This document shows positions 1-8,597 of a stretch of 64,000 nt of DNA, one piece after another. The notes beneath the pieces are model-generated. The model did no database searches, was not told where the DNA came from, and was given only the letters and a program-made list of their open reading frames with translations. The stretch is from contig NZ_FNQB01000003.1 in NCBI RefSeq assembly GCF_900107455.1, positions 620,001 through 684,000 on the forward strand. The letters are read 5' to 3'. The position numbers and the translations under genes were made by a program. The DNA is from Asanoa ishikariensis (GTDB lineage: Bacteria > Actinomycetota > Actinomycetes > Mycobacteriales > Micromonosporaceae). The first letter of the stretch is position 1, and each line of letters starts with the position of its first letter.

Positions 1-456
1 CCCGACCTGTCCGACTGCCCGCCGGCAAAGCTCCTGCGCGGCGCGCCCGACCTGCGGATCGGCGACCCGGGGCCGAACGGCCGGATCCTGGTGCGCGGCG
101 AGTACGGCCACGACATCGTCGACGAGCTTTCCCCGCTGCCCGGCGAGCCGGTCGTCGACAAGCCCGGCAAGGGCGCCTTCTACGCGACGGACCTGGCCGA
201 GCTGTTGACCGGCACACGGAGTCTGGTCGTGGCCGGTGTCACCACCGAGGTCTGCGTGCACACGACCGTGCGCGAGGCCAACGACCGCGGCTTCGAATGC
301 CTGGTGCTGGCTGACTGCGTCGGCTCGTACTTCCCCGACTTCCAGCGCGTGGGCCTGGAGATGATCGCCGCGCAGGGCGGCATCTTCGGCTGGGTCGCCA
401 CCTCCACCGAGTTCCTCGCCGCACTCCCCGCCCGGCACCTCGAGGAGATCTCATGA
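1..456 (+). CDS. Isochorismatase-family cysteine hydrolase (5' end outside window)
   Basis: This is the C-terminal part of a cysteine hydrolase of the isochorismatase/nicotinamidase superfamily; the frame is open to the left edge, so the N-terminus with the catalytic Asp is missing. The visible part carries the hallmark [11 protein letters not shown] segment, whose Cys is the family nucleophile, followed by the usual small domain ([10 protein letters not shown]) and a C-terminal helix. The family cleaves amide bonds in small molecules such as biuret, ureidoacrylate, nicotinamide or carbamoyl compounds. The stop overlaps the start of the downstream permease as ATGA (453-456), so the two are translationally coupled. 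With an AtzH-like protein next in line, a biuret/ureide-type substrate is inferred; the exact substrate cannot be read from the sequence. Confidence 0.85.
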   Translation, partial: PDLSDCPPAKLLRGAPDLRIGDPGPNGRILVRGEYGHDIVDELSPLPGEPVVDKPGKGAFYATDLAELLTGTRSLVVAGVTTEVCVHTTVREANDRGFECLVLADCVGSYFPDFQRVGLEMIAAQGGIFGWVATSTEFLAALPARHLEEIS

Positions 457-2027
457 GCCAACCGACGGCCCTCCGGATCCCGTGGTGGGTCCGGGGCGAC
501 ACCAACGCGTTCTTCGGCTTCGGCGTCAACGTGCTGGTCAACGTCCTCACGCTGACCGGACTCTGCCTGGGCGTCGTGCACCTGGCCTCCGGCGTCGTCT
601 TCGGCACCATCCTGCCGGCGCTGGGCATCGCGCTGGTCTTCGGCAACGTCTACTACACCTACCTGGCACGGCGGCTCGCCCGCCGGGAGAACCGCTCCGA
701 CGTGACGGCGCTGCCGTACGGGCCGAGCGTGCCGCACATGTTCATCGTGATCTTCGTGATCATGCTGCCGATCTACCTGCGTACCCAGGACCCGGTCCGG
801 GCCTGGCAGGCGGGGCTGGCGTGGGCGTTCATCATCGGCGTCATCGTGCTGATCGGCGCGTTCGTCGGTCCGTACATCCGCAAATGGACGCCACGGGCGG
901 CCCTGCTCGGCACCCTGGCGGGCATCTCGGTCACCTTCATCTCGATGAACCCGGCGGCGCAGATGTGGGCGGCGGCCTGGATCGCGCTGCCCGTGCTGGC
1001 ACTGCTGCTGGTCGGCCTGCTCACCGACGTGCGGCTGCCCGGCAACATCCCGATCGGTCTGGCCGCCCTGCTGCTCGGCACCGCGATCGGCTGGGTCGGC
1101 GGCTTCATGTCAGTGCCCGACGTGTCGGCCGCCGCCCGCGACATCGCGATCGCGGTGCCGGACCTGCGGATCGGGCTGCTGCTCGACGGGCTCGGCGACA
1201 TGGCACCGCTGCTCGCGACCGCGATCCCGCTGGGCGTTTACAACTTCACCGAGGCGATGACCAACGTCGAGTCGGCGGCCACGGCCGGCGACAACTACAA
1301 CCTGCGCAGCGTGCTGCTCGCCGACGGGTTCGGCGCGATCGTGGGCTCGACGTTGGGCTCGCCGTTCCCGCCGGCCGTCTACGTCGGGCATCCGGGCTGG
1401 AAGGCGGCCGGCGGCCGCACCGGCTACTCGATGGCCACCGGTGTGGTGATCGCGCTGCTCTGCTTCTTCGGGCTGTTCGGGTTGCTGGGCGCGGTCTTCC
1501 CGACACCGGCGATCGTGCCGATCCTGCTCTACATCGGACTGTTGATCGGCGCCCAGGCTTTCCAGGCCTCGCCCCGGGCGCACGCGCCGGCGGTGGTCGC
1601 GGCGCTGGTGCCGAACATCGCGGCGTGGGCGACCGGGCAGATGGACAACGCGCTCGCCGCCGCCGGCACCACCGCGCTCCAGGTGGGCGACGCCGCCCTC
1701 CAGGGTGCCGGCGTCTTCTACCACGGGCTGATGGTCCTCGGTCAGGGTGCGATCCTGGCCGGGCTGGTGCTCGGTGCGATCGTGGCGTTCATCATCGACA
1801 AGCGGTTCCTGCACGCGGCCGCGTTCGCCGGCGCTGGAGCGCTGCTCGCGTTCGTGGGTCTGATCCACGGCGAGAAGGTCGAGTGGAACGCCAACGGCCA
1901 AGTCGCGCTGGGCTACCTGTTCGTGGCCGCCGTGTGCGCGCTGGTCGCGGTGGGCCGCCGACCCGCGCGGGAGCCGGACGCCGCCACCGAGCCGGCGGCA
2001 CCGGAGCCGGTGGCGGCGAAGGCCTGA
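453..2027 (+). CDS. NCS2/AzgA-like nucleobase permease
   Basis: This 524-residue polytopic membrane protein has about 12 hydrophobic segments spread over the whole length. The N-terminal half has an NCS2-like layout with short polar loops ([26 protein letters not shown]) and a [19 protein letters not shown] segment near residue 265, the position of the substrate-binding acidic residues in xanthine/uracil permease relatives. It likely imports a purine, pyrimidine or related ring compound by proton symport (family knowledge). The start ATG overlaps the upstream hydrolase stop, and the AtzH-like gene follows after 5 bases, so the three form one operon. The C-terminus ends in an Ala/Pro/Glu-rich cytoplasmic tail. 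Substrate is inferred from context only. Confidence 0.8.
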   Translation: MSQPTALRIPWWVRGDTNAFFGFGVNVLVNVLTLTGLCLGVVHLASGVVFGTILPALGIALVFGNVYYTYLARRLARRENRSDVTALPYGPSVPHMFIVIFVIMLPIYLRTQDPVRAWQAGLAWAFIIGVIVLIGAFVGPYIRKWTPRAALLGTLAGISVTFISMNPAAQMWAAAWIALPVLALLLVGLLTDVRLPGNIPIGLAALLLGTAIGWVGGFMSVPDVSAAARDIAIAVPDLRIGLLLDGLGDMAPLLATAIPLGVYNFTEAMTNVESAATAGDNYNLRSVLLADGFGAIVGSTLGSPFPPAVYVGHPGWKAAGGRTGYSMATGVVIALLCFFGLFGLLGAVFPTPAIVPILLYIGLLIGAQAFQASPRAHAPAVVAALVPNIAAWATGQMDNALAAAGTTALQVGDAALQGAGVFYHGLMVLGQGAILAGLVLGAIVAFIIDKRFLHAAAFAGAGALLAFVGLIHGEKVEWNANGQVALGYLFVAAVCALVAVGRRPAREPDAATEPAAPEPVAAKA

Positions 2028-2032
2028 CCGGC

Positions 2033-2437
2033 ATGGAGATCGACCGTCCCGACACCGTGGCCGAGGTGGCCGCCGCCTTCGCCGCCTACGAGGCCGCCCT
2101 GGTCGGCGACGAGCCCGACCGGGTGGTCGCGTTCTTCTGGGACTCCGCCGCCGTCGTCCGCTTCGGCATCGCCGACCACCAGGTCGGCGCGGCCGCGCAG
2201 CGGGCGTGGCGGCGGGCTCAGCCGCCGCTGCCACCGGGCCGCGCCCTGCACGGCACCCGGATCACCGCCTTCGGCCCGGACACCGCCGTGGTGACCACGC
2301 TCTTCGGCTATCCGGGCGACCCGTCGGTCGGCCGACAGACGCAGACGTGGGTACGGCTGCCCGAAGGCTGGCGGATCGTGTCGGCGCACGTCTCGGTGGA
2401 GGCCGCCGGCCTGGTGACCGGCGGCCCCAGACCCTAG
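2033..2437 (+). CDS. AtzH-like (DUF3225, NTF2-fold) protein
   Basis: This 134-residue protein has the NTF2-like pattern of the AtzH/DUF3225 family: an N-terminal helix (AAFAAYEAALVGDEPDRVVAFF) leading into a cone-shaped sheet that ends with QTQTWVRLPEGWRIVSAHVS. AtzH proteins sit in cyanuric acid/biuret catabolic clusters and act on carboxylated urea intermediates or assist the amidase that does. The ATG at 2033 lies 5 bases after the permease stop, with a GAAGG motif about 10 bases upstream. Together with the cysteine hydrolase and permease this suggests a ureide or N-heterocycle breakdown operon. The gene runs tail-to-tail into the NmrA-type reductase with a 4-base overlap. Confidence 0.75.
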   Translation: MEIDRPDTVAEVAAAFAAYEAALVGDEPDRVVAFFWDSAAVVRFGIADHQVGAAAQRAWRRAQPPLPPGRALHGTRITAFGPDTAVVTTLFGYPGDPSVGRQTQTWVRLPEGWRIVSAHVSVEAAGLVTGGPRP

Positions 2438-3273
2438 GACCAGCTGCCGGCCGCGGCGGTGTCCCGGGCGTAGTCAGCGAAGTCCCGCGGCTCCCGACCG
2501 AGGGCCTCCCGCACGCCATCGGTGGTCCGCACGTTGCGGCCGTCGAGCACCTCGCCGAACAGGTACGAGATCAGCGCGACCTCGTCGTCGGGCAGGCCGT
2601 AGCCACGCAGTTCCTCGGCATAGGCGGGCAACGGCACGGGCACGAACGTCACCTCGCGGCCGCCGGCCTTGGAGATCTCCGCCGCGGCCTCGGCGAAGGT
2701 CAGCGCCCGCGGCCCGGTCACCTCGTAGACGCGGCCGGACGGCGCCGACCCGGTCAGCGCGGCCACCGCCACGTCGGCGATGTCGTCACAGCAGACGAAC
2801 GGCTCGGGTACGTCGCCGGCCGGCAGGACCAGGGTGCCTTCGCGGACGCCGTCGGCCAGGAAGGCCTCGCTGAAGTTCTGCATGAACCAGCTCGCCCGCA
2901 CCACCGTCCACGCGGTCCCGGTGTCGGCGACCGCCGACGCGAGGGCGGCCTCGCTGGCCTGCGCCTCCTCCTCGCCCCGCCCGGACAGCAGCACGAGGTG
3001 CTCGACACCGGCCGCGGCCGCGACCCGCCCCAGTTCGCCGAGCACCGCCGGGCTGCCTGGCACGGCGAGGTCCGGATAGAAGCTGACGTACGCGGCCCGC
3101 ACACCTTCGAACGCGGGCGCCCACGTCGAGGGGTCGCCCCAGTCGAAGCGCGGCGTGCCGGAGCGCGAGCCGATCCGCACCGGGACGCCCCGCGCGGTGA
3201 GCCGTTCGGCGACGCGCCGGCCCGTCTTGCCGGTGCCGCCGATGACGAGAATGGTCTGGTCGTTTGTGGTCAT
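2434..3273 (-). CDS. NmrA-type NAD(P)-binding oxidoreductase
   Basis: This 279-residue atypical short-chain dehydrogenase/NmrA-family protein starts with a Rossmann dinucleotide motif (ILVIGGTGKTGRRVAERL, GxxGxxG type) at residues 8-25. Conserved NmrA-like segments follow: VEHLVLLSGRGEEEAQ, TVVRASWFMQNFSEAF and the substrate-pocket region GRVYEVTGPRALTFAEAA. Relatives include azoreductase-like and NAD(P)H:quinone reductases and redox-sensing regulators; many lack the SDR catalytic Tyr-x3-Lys, as this one appears to. It is transcribed divergently from anmK across a 144-base gap and converges with the AtzH-like gene. The substrate is unknown. Confidence 0.85.
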   Translation of the reverse strand: MTTNDQTILVIGGTGKTGRRVAERLTARGVPVRIGSRSGTPRFDWGDPSTWAPAFEGVRAAYVSFYPDLAVPGSPAVLGELGRVAAAAGVEHLVLLSGRGEEEAQASEAALASAVADTGTAWTVVRASWFMQNFSEAFLADGVREGTLVLPAGDVPEPFVCCDDIADVAVAALTGSAPSGRVYEVTGPRALTFAEAAAEISKAGGREVTFVPVPLPAYAEELRGYGLPDDEVALISYLFGEVLDGRNVRTTDGVREALGREPRDFADYARDTAAAGSWS

Positions 3274-3417
3274 GCATCGAGTACAGCCGGAATCGCCGCG
3301 CTTCTGAATGGCTCAGGCACTCACCCGCATGTGCGAGCGTCTCAGGCCGCCATGAGCGTCCAGGAGCGGCGCCACGGCCGATTGACGCGCACTGCCGCAG
3401 GGGAACAGGGTGGGTCG

Positions 3418-4551
3418 ATGCGCGTACTGGGCCTGAGCTCCGGCACCTCGCACGACGGCATCGACGCGGCGCTGGTGTCCTTCACCAGGACACCCGACGG
3501 CGACGAGCTGCGGGCGCGGTTGCTGCACCACGCCACCACGCCGTACGAGCCGAAGTTGCGCACCGCGATCCGCAAGGCACTGCCGCCGGGGAAGGTCGGA
3601 CTCGGCGCCGTGTGTGCGCTCGACACCCGGCTCGGTCAGGCGTTCGCCGGCGCGGCCACCGCGGTGCTGGACGCGGCCGGCCCGGCGGACCTGGTCTGCT
3701 CGCACGGGCAGACGATCTTCCACGCGGCCACCGACGGCACGCTCCAGCTCGGCCAGCCGGCGTGGATCGCTGAGCGCACCGGGCTGCCCGTGGTCGCCGA
3801 CGTGCGGGTCCGCGACGTCGCCGCCGGCGGGCAGGGTGCGCCGCTCGTGCCCGTGCTCGACCTGATGCTGCTGGCCGGGCGAGAAGGGCGGTGGGGCGCG
3901 GTCAACCTCGGCGGGATCGCCAACCTCACCGTGGCGGTGCCGGGCGAGGCGACCGCGTACGACACCGGGCCGGGCAATGCCCTGATCGACGCCGCCGCGC
4001 TGGCCGTGACCGGCGAGCCCTACGACCGCGGCGGTGCGCTGGCGGCCGGTGGCACCGTGCGGGCCGAGCTGTTGGACCGGCTGTTGGTCGAGCCCTACTA
4101 CACGCGGACGCCGCCGAAGTCGACCGGCAAGGAGCTGTTCTCGCCGGCCTACCTGGACGGTGCGGGCGGCTACCCGCCGGCCGACCTGCTGGCGACGCTG
4201 ACCGAGCTCACCGCGGCCACGATCGCCACCGAGCTACGCCGGCACCGGCTCGACCACGTGCTGCTCTCCGGCGGCGGCGTGCACAACCGGACGCTGCTGG
4301 ACCGGCTCGCCGCCCGTGCGCCACACACGACGCTGCACCGTTCCGAAGAGTTGGGATTGCCGGCCGACGCCAAGGAAGCCGTGCTGTTCGCGCTGGTCGG
4401 CTGGCTGACCTGGCACGGGCTGCCGGGCGCGGTGGCGTCCGCGACGGGTGCGCGCGGGCCGCGGGTGGCCGGCGCGATCACGCCGGGTGCCGCGCCGTTG
4501 CAGTTGCCTCCCCCGATAAAGGCAATCCCGAAACGGCTGGAAATGCAGTGA
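3418..4551 (+). CDS. anmK: Anhydro-N-acetylmuramic acid kinase
   Basis: AnmK cleaves the 1,6-anhydro ring of anhydro-N-acetylmuramic acid and phosphorylates it to MurNAc-6-phosphate, recycling peptidoglycan fragments in the cytoplasm. The 377-residue length fits the family. Visible motifs are the N-terminal phosphate loop GLSSGTSHDGIDAAL (residues 4-18), SHGQTIFH, VNLGGIANLT, DTGPGNALID and the C-terminal SGGGVHNRTLLDRL. The start ATG at 3418 matches the family N-terminus (MRVLGLSSGT) and has purine-rich GGGAACAGGG upstream. The gene stands alone, without murQ or nagZ nearby, and ends in a strong hairpin shared with the convergent secreted-protein operon. Confidence 0.95.
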   Translation: MRVLGLSSGTSHDGIDAALVSFTRTPDGDELRARLLHHATTPYEPKLRTAIRKALPPGKVGLGAVCALDTRLGQAFAGAATAVLDAAGPADLVCSHGQTIFHAATDGTLQLGQPAWIAERTGLPVVADVRVRDVAAGGQGAPLVPVLDLMLLAGREGRWGAVNLGGIANLTVAVPGEATAYDTGPGNALIDAAALAVTGEPYDRGGALAAGGTVRAELLDRLLVEPYYTRTPPKSTGKELFSPAYLDGAGGYPPADLLATLTELTAATIATELRRHRLDHVLLSGGGVHNRTLLDRLAARAPHTTLHRSEELGLPADAKEAVLFALVGWLTWHGLPGAVASATGARGPRVAGAITPGAAPLQLPPPIKAIPKRLEMQ

Positions 4552-4583
4552 CCGGGCACGGGCCGAAGCCCGTACCCGGTCAC
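4548..4583. terminator. Bidirectional hairpin terminator after anmK
   Basis: Sixteen-base arms (4548-4563 and 4568-4583) pair with a single mismatch around a CGAA tetraloop, overlapping the anmK stop codon. It lies between two convergent genes and can terminate both. No long T-tract follows, as is common in high-GC actinobacteria. Confidence 0.8.
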
Positions 4584-4593
4584 CGGAAATGAA

Positions 4594-7500
4594 TCAGTAG
4601 GTGCGCACGCGCACGTTGCGGATGTCGATCAGGTCGTTGTTGCTGTGGTTCTGCAGCCCGATGAAGCCGCTGACGAACTGGCGCAGGTCGGTCGGGGGGT
4701 CACCCGCTCGCGACGAGTTCTTGCCTGGCGTGTTGTCGAACTCGTTGATCACCACGCCGTTGCGGATCATCGTGAAGTGCTGGCCGACCACGCGGATCTC
4801 GTAGTCGTTCCAGACGTTCTTGGCGGTGGCGCCGGCCTGCGGCAGGGTGTTCGAGTCGAAGTTGTAGACCGACCCGGTCTTCTGCGGCTCACCGGTCTCG
4901 CCGTCGTAGATCTGGATCTCGTGTCCGCAGAAGATCGCGACCCAGGCCTGCGACGTCCGTGCCGACCCGACCGTGCCACAGGTGCCCGGCGGGCGCTGGG
5001 CGAGCGGGGTGCGCGGGTCCGGGAACCGGATGAACACACCGCCGTTGGCCCGGAAGCCCTCGGGGGCCACGTCCTTGAACTGCAGCTTGATCGAGTAGTC
5101 CGCGAACTCCTGGTCCGCGTACCACAGCATGCCCAGGCCGCCGCTGCTGCGGATCGAGCCGTCCGGCCGGAGACCGAACGAGCCACCGGGTGCCTGCCGC
5201 CAGCCGGCCAGCGAGTACGCCGTGCCGTTGAAGAGCGTCTGGTAGCCGTTGGTGGCGCCGATCGGCGACTGGGTGCCGGTCCGCCGGAGCGTCGCGGCCT
5301 CCTTGTTGTCGATGACGTGGGCCGTCGTGAGCTCCGCGATCACCGTTTCGAGGTGGTCGGCGAAGCTGCCACGGTTGGGCCACGTCGTCTCGTCGTCGAT
5401 CAGGTCGTTGATCGTGCAGCCGCCGCCGACCTGCCGGTTGGCCACGGTGCTGTCGGTCTCCAGGAAGTAGACCGTCGGACGGGCGTCGGCCGCGACACAC
5501 CCGGCGGTGACCGGGATGCTCGACTCGACGACCTCACCGTCGGCGTACGTCACCTTGAGCGTGGCCGTGAAGGTGCCGTAGCGCTTGTAGGTGTGCTTCG
5601 GGTGGGGCGCCGCGGAGCCGTTGGTGCCGTCGCCGAAGTCCCAGTCCCACGCGACGCCACCGACCTTGTTGCTGGAGAAGTCGATGGTGCGCGGCGTGCT
5701 CGGTGTCGCCGAGAGCGCCGTGGCCAGACCCGGGTTCGGGGTCGCCTGGCCACCCGTGTAGGTGATCCGGATCAGCTTCTGGTTGCCGTGCAGCGTGAAG
5801 AAGCCGCCGCCATAGTCCAGCATGTAGAGCGCGCCGTCCGGGCCGAACTTGGCGTCCATCCAGGACTGGAGCTGGGTGGTGCCGTTGGTGCCCGGCGGGA
5901 TGATCCGGCGCAGGTCCTCGGCGAAGGCCGGGGCACCGGCGTCCCGGGCGGTGTCCGGGTTGACGGAGATGGCGACCCGGTTGTTGCCGTTGGACTCGTC
6001 ACCGATGAACCACTTGTTGTCCCAGTACTCCGGCCACGCGACGCCGCTGTTCGCGTCGACGTTCTCGTGGTGGTAGGTCGGACCGTCCATGATGGCCTGA
6101 CCGCCACCGCTGAGGTACGGCTGGGTGTAGGTGGTCTCGGACTGCACGTAGGTCGGCAGCCCACTGCCGTCGGTCCGCTTCGGGAAGACCGGGCCACCGC
6201 CCTGCGGCGAGTACCAGATCATGTTGTTGCGGACCGGCGGGAGGTTGACCAGACCGGTGTTGCGCGGCGACTCGTTCTTCGGGTTGTCGCAGTCGTACCA
6301 GCCGGTCAGGACGGTCGCGTCGGTGTTGCTACGGTCCCGGTACGGCTGCCGGTTGCCCATGCAGTACGGCCAGCCGTGGTTGCCGGCCTGGGTGATGACG
6401 GTCGCCGTCTCGTACTTCGCCGGGCCGAGCTCCGGGCTCGGAGCACCGGCGTCCGGGCCGACCCACGCGGCGGTGAGCCAGTCGTTCACCGGGTCCCAGG
6501 CGATCCGGGCGATGTTGCGTACGCCCATCACGTAGATCTCCGGACGGGCCTTGCCGCCACCGCCCTCGAGGCCGGTGAACAGGTTGCCGTCGGGGATCGT
6601 GTAGGTGCCGTCCGCCTCGGGGTGGATCCGCAGGATCTTGCCGTTGAGGTTGTTGGTGTTACCGGCGGTGCGACGCGCGTCCTGGAAGGACAGGCCGCCG
6701 AACTCCTGGGTCCAGTTGTTGCCGGAGTAGCCGTCGGAGCCGCCGGACGAGTTGTTGTCACCGGAACCGACGTACAGGTTGCCGGACTCGTCGAAGGCCA
6801 TGCCACCACCGGCGTGGCAGCAACTGTGGATCTGCGTGTCCCAGTGCAGCAGGTCCTTGCGGGTGGCCTGGTCGATCGTCTGGCTGGCCTTGTCGTAGGT
6901 GAACCGCGAGATGGTCCGCTGGCCGACGCGGTTGACCCGGTCGATCGACTCGTGCGGCATCCAGAAGACGTAGAACCAGCCGTTCTCGGCGAAGTTCGGG
7001 TCGAGCGTGATGCCGACCAGACCTTCCTCGTTCTTGACCAGCTCGCTGCCGCTGCCCCGGTTGCCCATCACCTTGAGCGTGGTGAGGAGCTTGACCTGCT
7101 TGGTACGCGGGTCCCAGGAGTGGATCGTGCCGCAGCCGAGGCCGACGTTGGGGTTGTTCCAGTCGACGACCGCCGGGGTCGCGCAGGCCGCCTTGCCGAT
7201 GTAGAACACCGTGCCGTCCGGCGCGATGGTCAGGCCGTGCGGCTCACCGATCTGGTCGAGCTGACCCGACTGGTTGGCCACGGTCAGCCGCTCGACCTTG
7301 TAGTTCGACGCGATGGTGGCCTTGCAGTCACCGCGCACGAGGCCGGTGGTCCACTTGATCGCGCCGAGCAGGTGGCCGAGGAACTTGGTGTCGGTGGTGT
7401 AGCTGGCGTCGGTGCGCCCCATCCCGGTGTAGAAGGAGCGGCCGCCGTCGTAGTCGCGGCACCAGGAGAGCGGGTGGAACGCGCCGTTGCCGGACAGGCC

Positions 7501-8565
7501 GGGGTTGTACGTGTTCTCCTGCACCTGGGCGATGGTGTGCACGTTCCCGGTCGGGTTCGGGTCCCAGTTGATCCACTGGTCCGAGCGGGTCCAGGTGAGC
7601 GGCAGACCGTCGTTGGCCGGGTGCTGACGGTCGGTGACGCTGACCGTCGCCTGCTGCACGTTGGCCTCCGGCGGCGGGCCGGCGTCCGGTCCGATCAGCC
7701 AGATCTCGGCGAGCTGGATCAGCGGCTCACCGCTGTTGGCGGAGATGTCCAGCCGGTAGTACTGGTACGCGGTGGTGTTGGTGAACGTGAACTGGCGGGT
7801 CTGGAACCGCTGCGGGAACACCTCGTTGGTACGGGTGTCCAGGTCGGTCCACGACTGGCCGTCGTTGGAGCCCTGCAGCTTCCAGTTCTTCGGGTCCCGG
7901 CCGTCGAAGTCGTTGGCCGAGGTGAGCGCGTAGCGGCTGACCACCTTCGGGGCGGCGAGCTTGCCCTGCGCCCAGGCGGTGTTGGTGCGGACCAGCCACT
8001 TGGTGCCGGTCGAGCCGTCGAAGAGCTGCGCGACGGTCTCGTTCGGCGGGTTGTTGCCGCTGGCCAGGGACTCGACGACCTTCTCGGCGTTGGGCAGGCT
8101 CGGCGCCGGTCGGGTGCCGATCAGGCCCGTGAACCACTCCGAGGTTGGCTGCGCCCGCGCCGCGTCGTGGACGCCGACGAAGCCGCCGCCGCCCTTGACG
8201 TACGCCTGGAAGGCCGCCTCCTGGCCGTCGGTGAGGGTGACACCGTTGGCGGACAGGAACACGACGCCGCGGTATTTGGCGAGGTTGTCCTTGTTGAAGT
8301 CGGCCGGGTTGCTGGACACCCGGACCGTGAACCCGTTCTCGTTGCCGAGCTTGCGCACGGCCGCGATCGCCTTGTTGACCGGGTCGTCCTGCTGGTCGAC
8401 CGGCCCGTGGAAGACCAGCACGTTGACCGCGTTGGCGCCCCACGTCGGCGCCGCTGCCGCGGCGGCCGGTGGAGATCCCGGTCCCGTCATGATGCCGAGC
8501 GTTAGCACGGCCGCTGACGCCAGCGCTATCGCGCGACGCAGTATCGGCCGCCTTCTGTTGGCCAT
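4594..8565 (-). CDS. Secreted ThuA/discoidin/PQQ-type sugar dehydrogenase/PKD/DUF1080 protein
   Basis: This 1323-residue secreted modular protein has an Arg-rich n-region and hydrophobic signal peptide ending near residue 38. A ThuA-like domain occupies about 45-155 and 303-406 and is interrupted by a discoidin (F5/8C-like) domain at about 157-292 (LFDGSTGTKW, WKLQGSNDGQSWTDLD). A glucose/sorbosone-dehydrogenase-type beta-propeller follows at 418-938 (GEPHGLTIAPDG, CCHAGGGMAFD, GVRNIARIAWD, QAGNHGWPYC). Then come a PKD domain (943-1021, WDWDFGDGT), a Cys-containing linker (1022-1100, GGCTINDLIDDE) and a DUF1080/3-keto-disaccharide hydrolase domain (1107-1323). The ATG at 8565 is preferred because GAAGGAG lies 5 bases upstream; an in-frame GTG at 8601 overlaps the oxidase stop. 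It is the last gene of a three-gene operon. Inferred role: extracellular oxidation and cleavage of glycosides. Confidence 0.9.
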   Translation of the reverse strand: MANRRRPILRRAIALASAAVLTLGIMTGPGSPPAAAAAAPTWGANAVNVLVFHGPVDQQDDPVNKAIAAVRKLGNENGFTVRVSSNPADFNKDNLAKYRGVVFLSANGVTLTDGQEAAFQAYVKGGGGFVGVHDAARAQPTSEWFTGLIGTRPAPSLPNAEKVVESLASGNNPPNETVAQLFDGSTGTKWLVRTNTAWAQGKLAAPKVVSRYALTSANDFDGRDPKNWKLQGSNDGQSWTDLDTRTNEVFPQRFQTRQFTFTNTTAYQYYRLDISANSGEPLIQLAEIWLIGPDAGPPPEANVQQATVSVTDRQHPANDGLPLTWTRSDQWINWDPNPTGNVHTIAQVQENTYNPGLSGNGAFHPLSWCRDYDGGRSFYTGMGRTDASYTTDTKFLGHLLGAIKWTTGLVRGDCKATIASNYKVERLTVANQSGQLDQIGEPHGLTIAPDGTVFYIGKAACATPAVVDWNNPNVGLGCGTIHSWDPRTKQVKLLTTLKVMGNRGSGSELVKNEEGLVGITLDPNFAENGWFYVFWMPHESIDRVNRVGQRTISRFTYDKASQTIDQATRKDLLHWDTQIHSCCHAGGGMAFDESGNLYVGSGDNNSSGGSDGYSGNNWTQEFGGLSFQDARRTAGNTNNLNGKILRIHPEADGTYTIPDGNLFTGLEGGGGKARPEIYVMGVRNIARIAWDPVNDWLTAAWVGPDAGAPSPELGPAKYETATVITQAGNHGWPYCMGNRQPYRDRSNTDATVLTGWYDCDNPKNESPRNTGLVNLPPVRNNMIWYSPQGGGPVFPKRTDGSGLPTYVQSETTYTQPYLSGGGQAIMDGPTYHHENVDANSGVAWPEYWDNKWFIGDESNGNNRVAISVNPDTARDAGAPAFAEDLRRIIPPGTNGTTQLQSWMDAKFGPDGALYMLDYGGGFFTLHGNQKLIRITYTGGQATPNPGLATALSATPSTPRTIDFSSNKVGGVAWDWDFGDGTNGSAAPHPKHTYKRYGTFTATLKVTYADGEVVESSIPVTAGCVAADARPTVYFLETDSTVANRQVGGGCTINDLIDDETTWPNRGSFADHLETVIAELTTAHVIDNKEAATLRRTGTQSPIGATNGYQTLFNGTAYSLAGWRQAPGGSFGLRPDGSIRSSGGLGMLWYADQEFADYSIKLQFKDVAPEGFRANGGVFIRFPDPRTPLAQRPPGTCGTVGSARTSQAWVAIFCGHEIQIYDGETGEPQKTGSVYNFDSNTLPQAGATAKNVWNDYEIRVVGQHFTMIRNGVVINEFDNTPGKNSSRAGDPPTDLRQFVSGFIGLQNHSNNDLIDIRNVRVRTY

Positions 8566-8597
8566 TCCTGCTCCTTCGGAATGCTCGTAAAACCCGG

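Noticed and set aside
4645-8505. Long open reading frame of 1286 codons on the plus strand, antisense to the ThuA/dehydrogenase gene
   Set aside because: It is the reverse shadow of a real high-GC gene; composition is Val/Arg/Gly-rich without domains, while the minus-strand frame has a signal peptide, a ribosome site and five recognisable domains.
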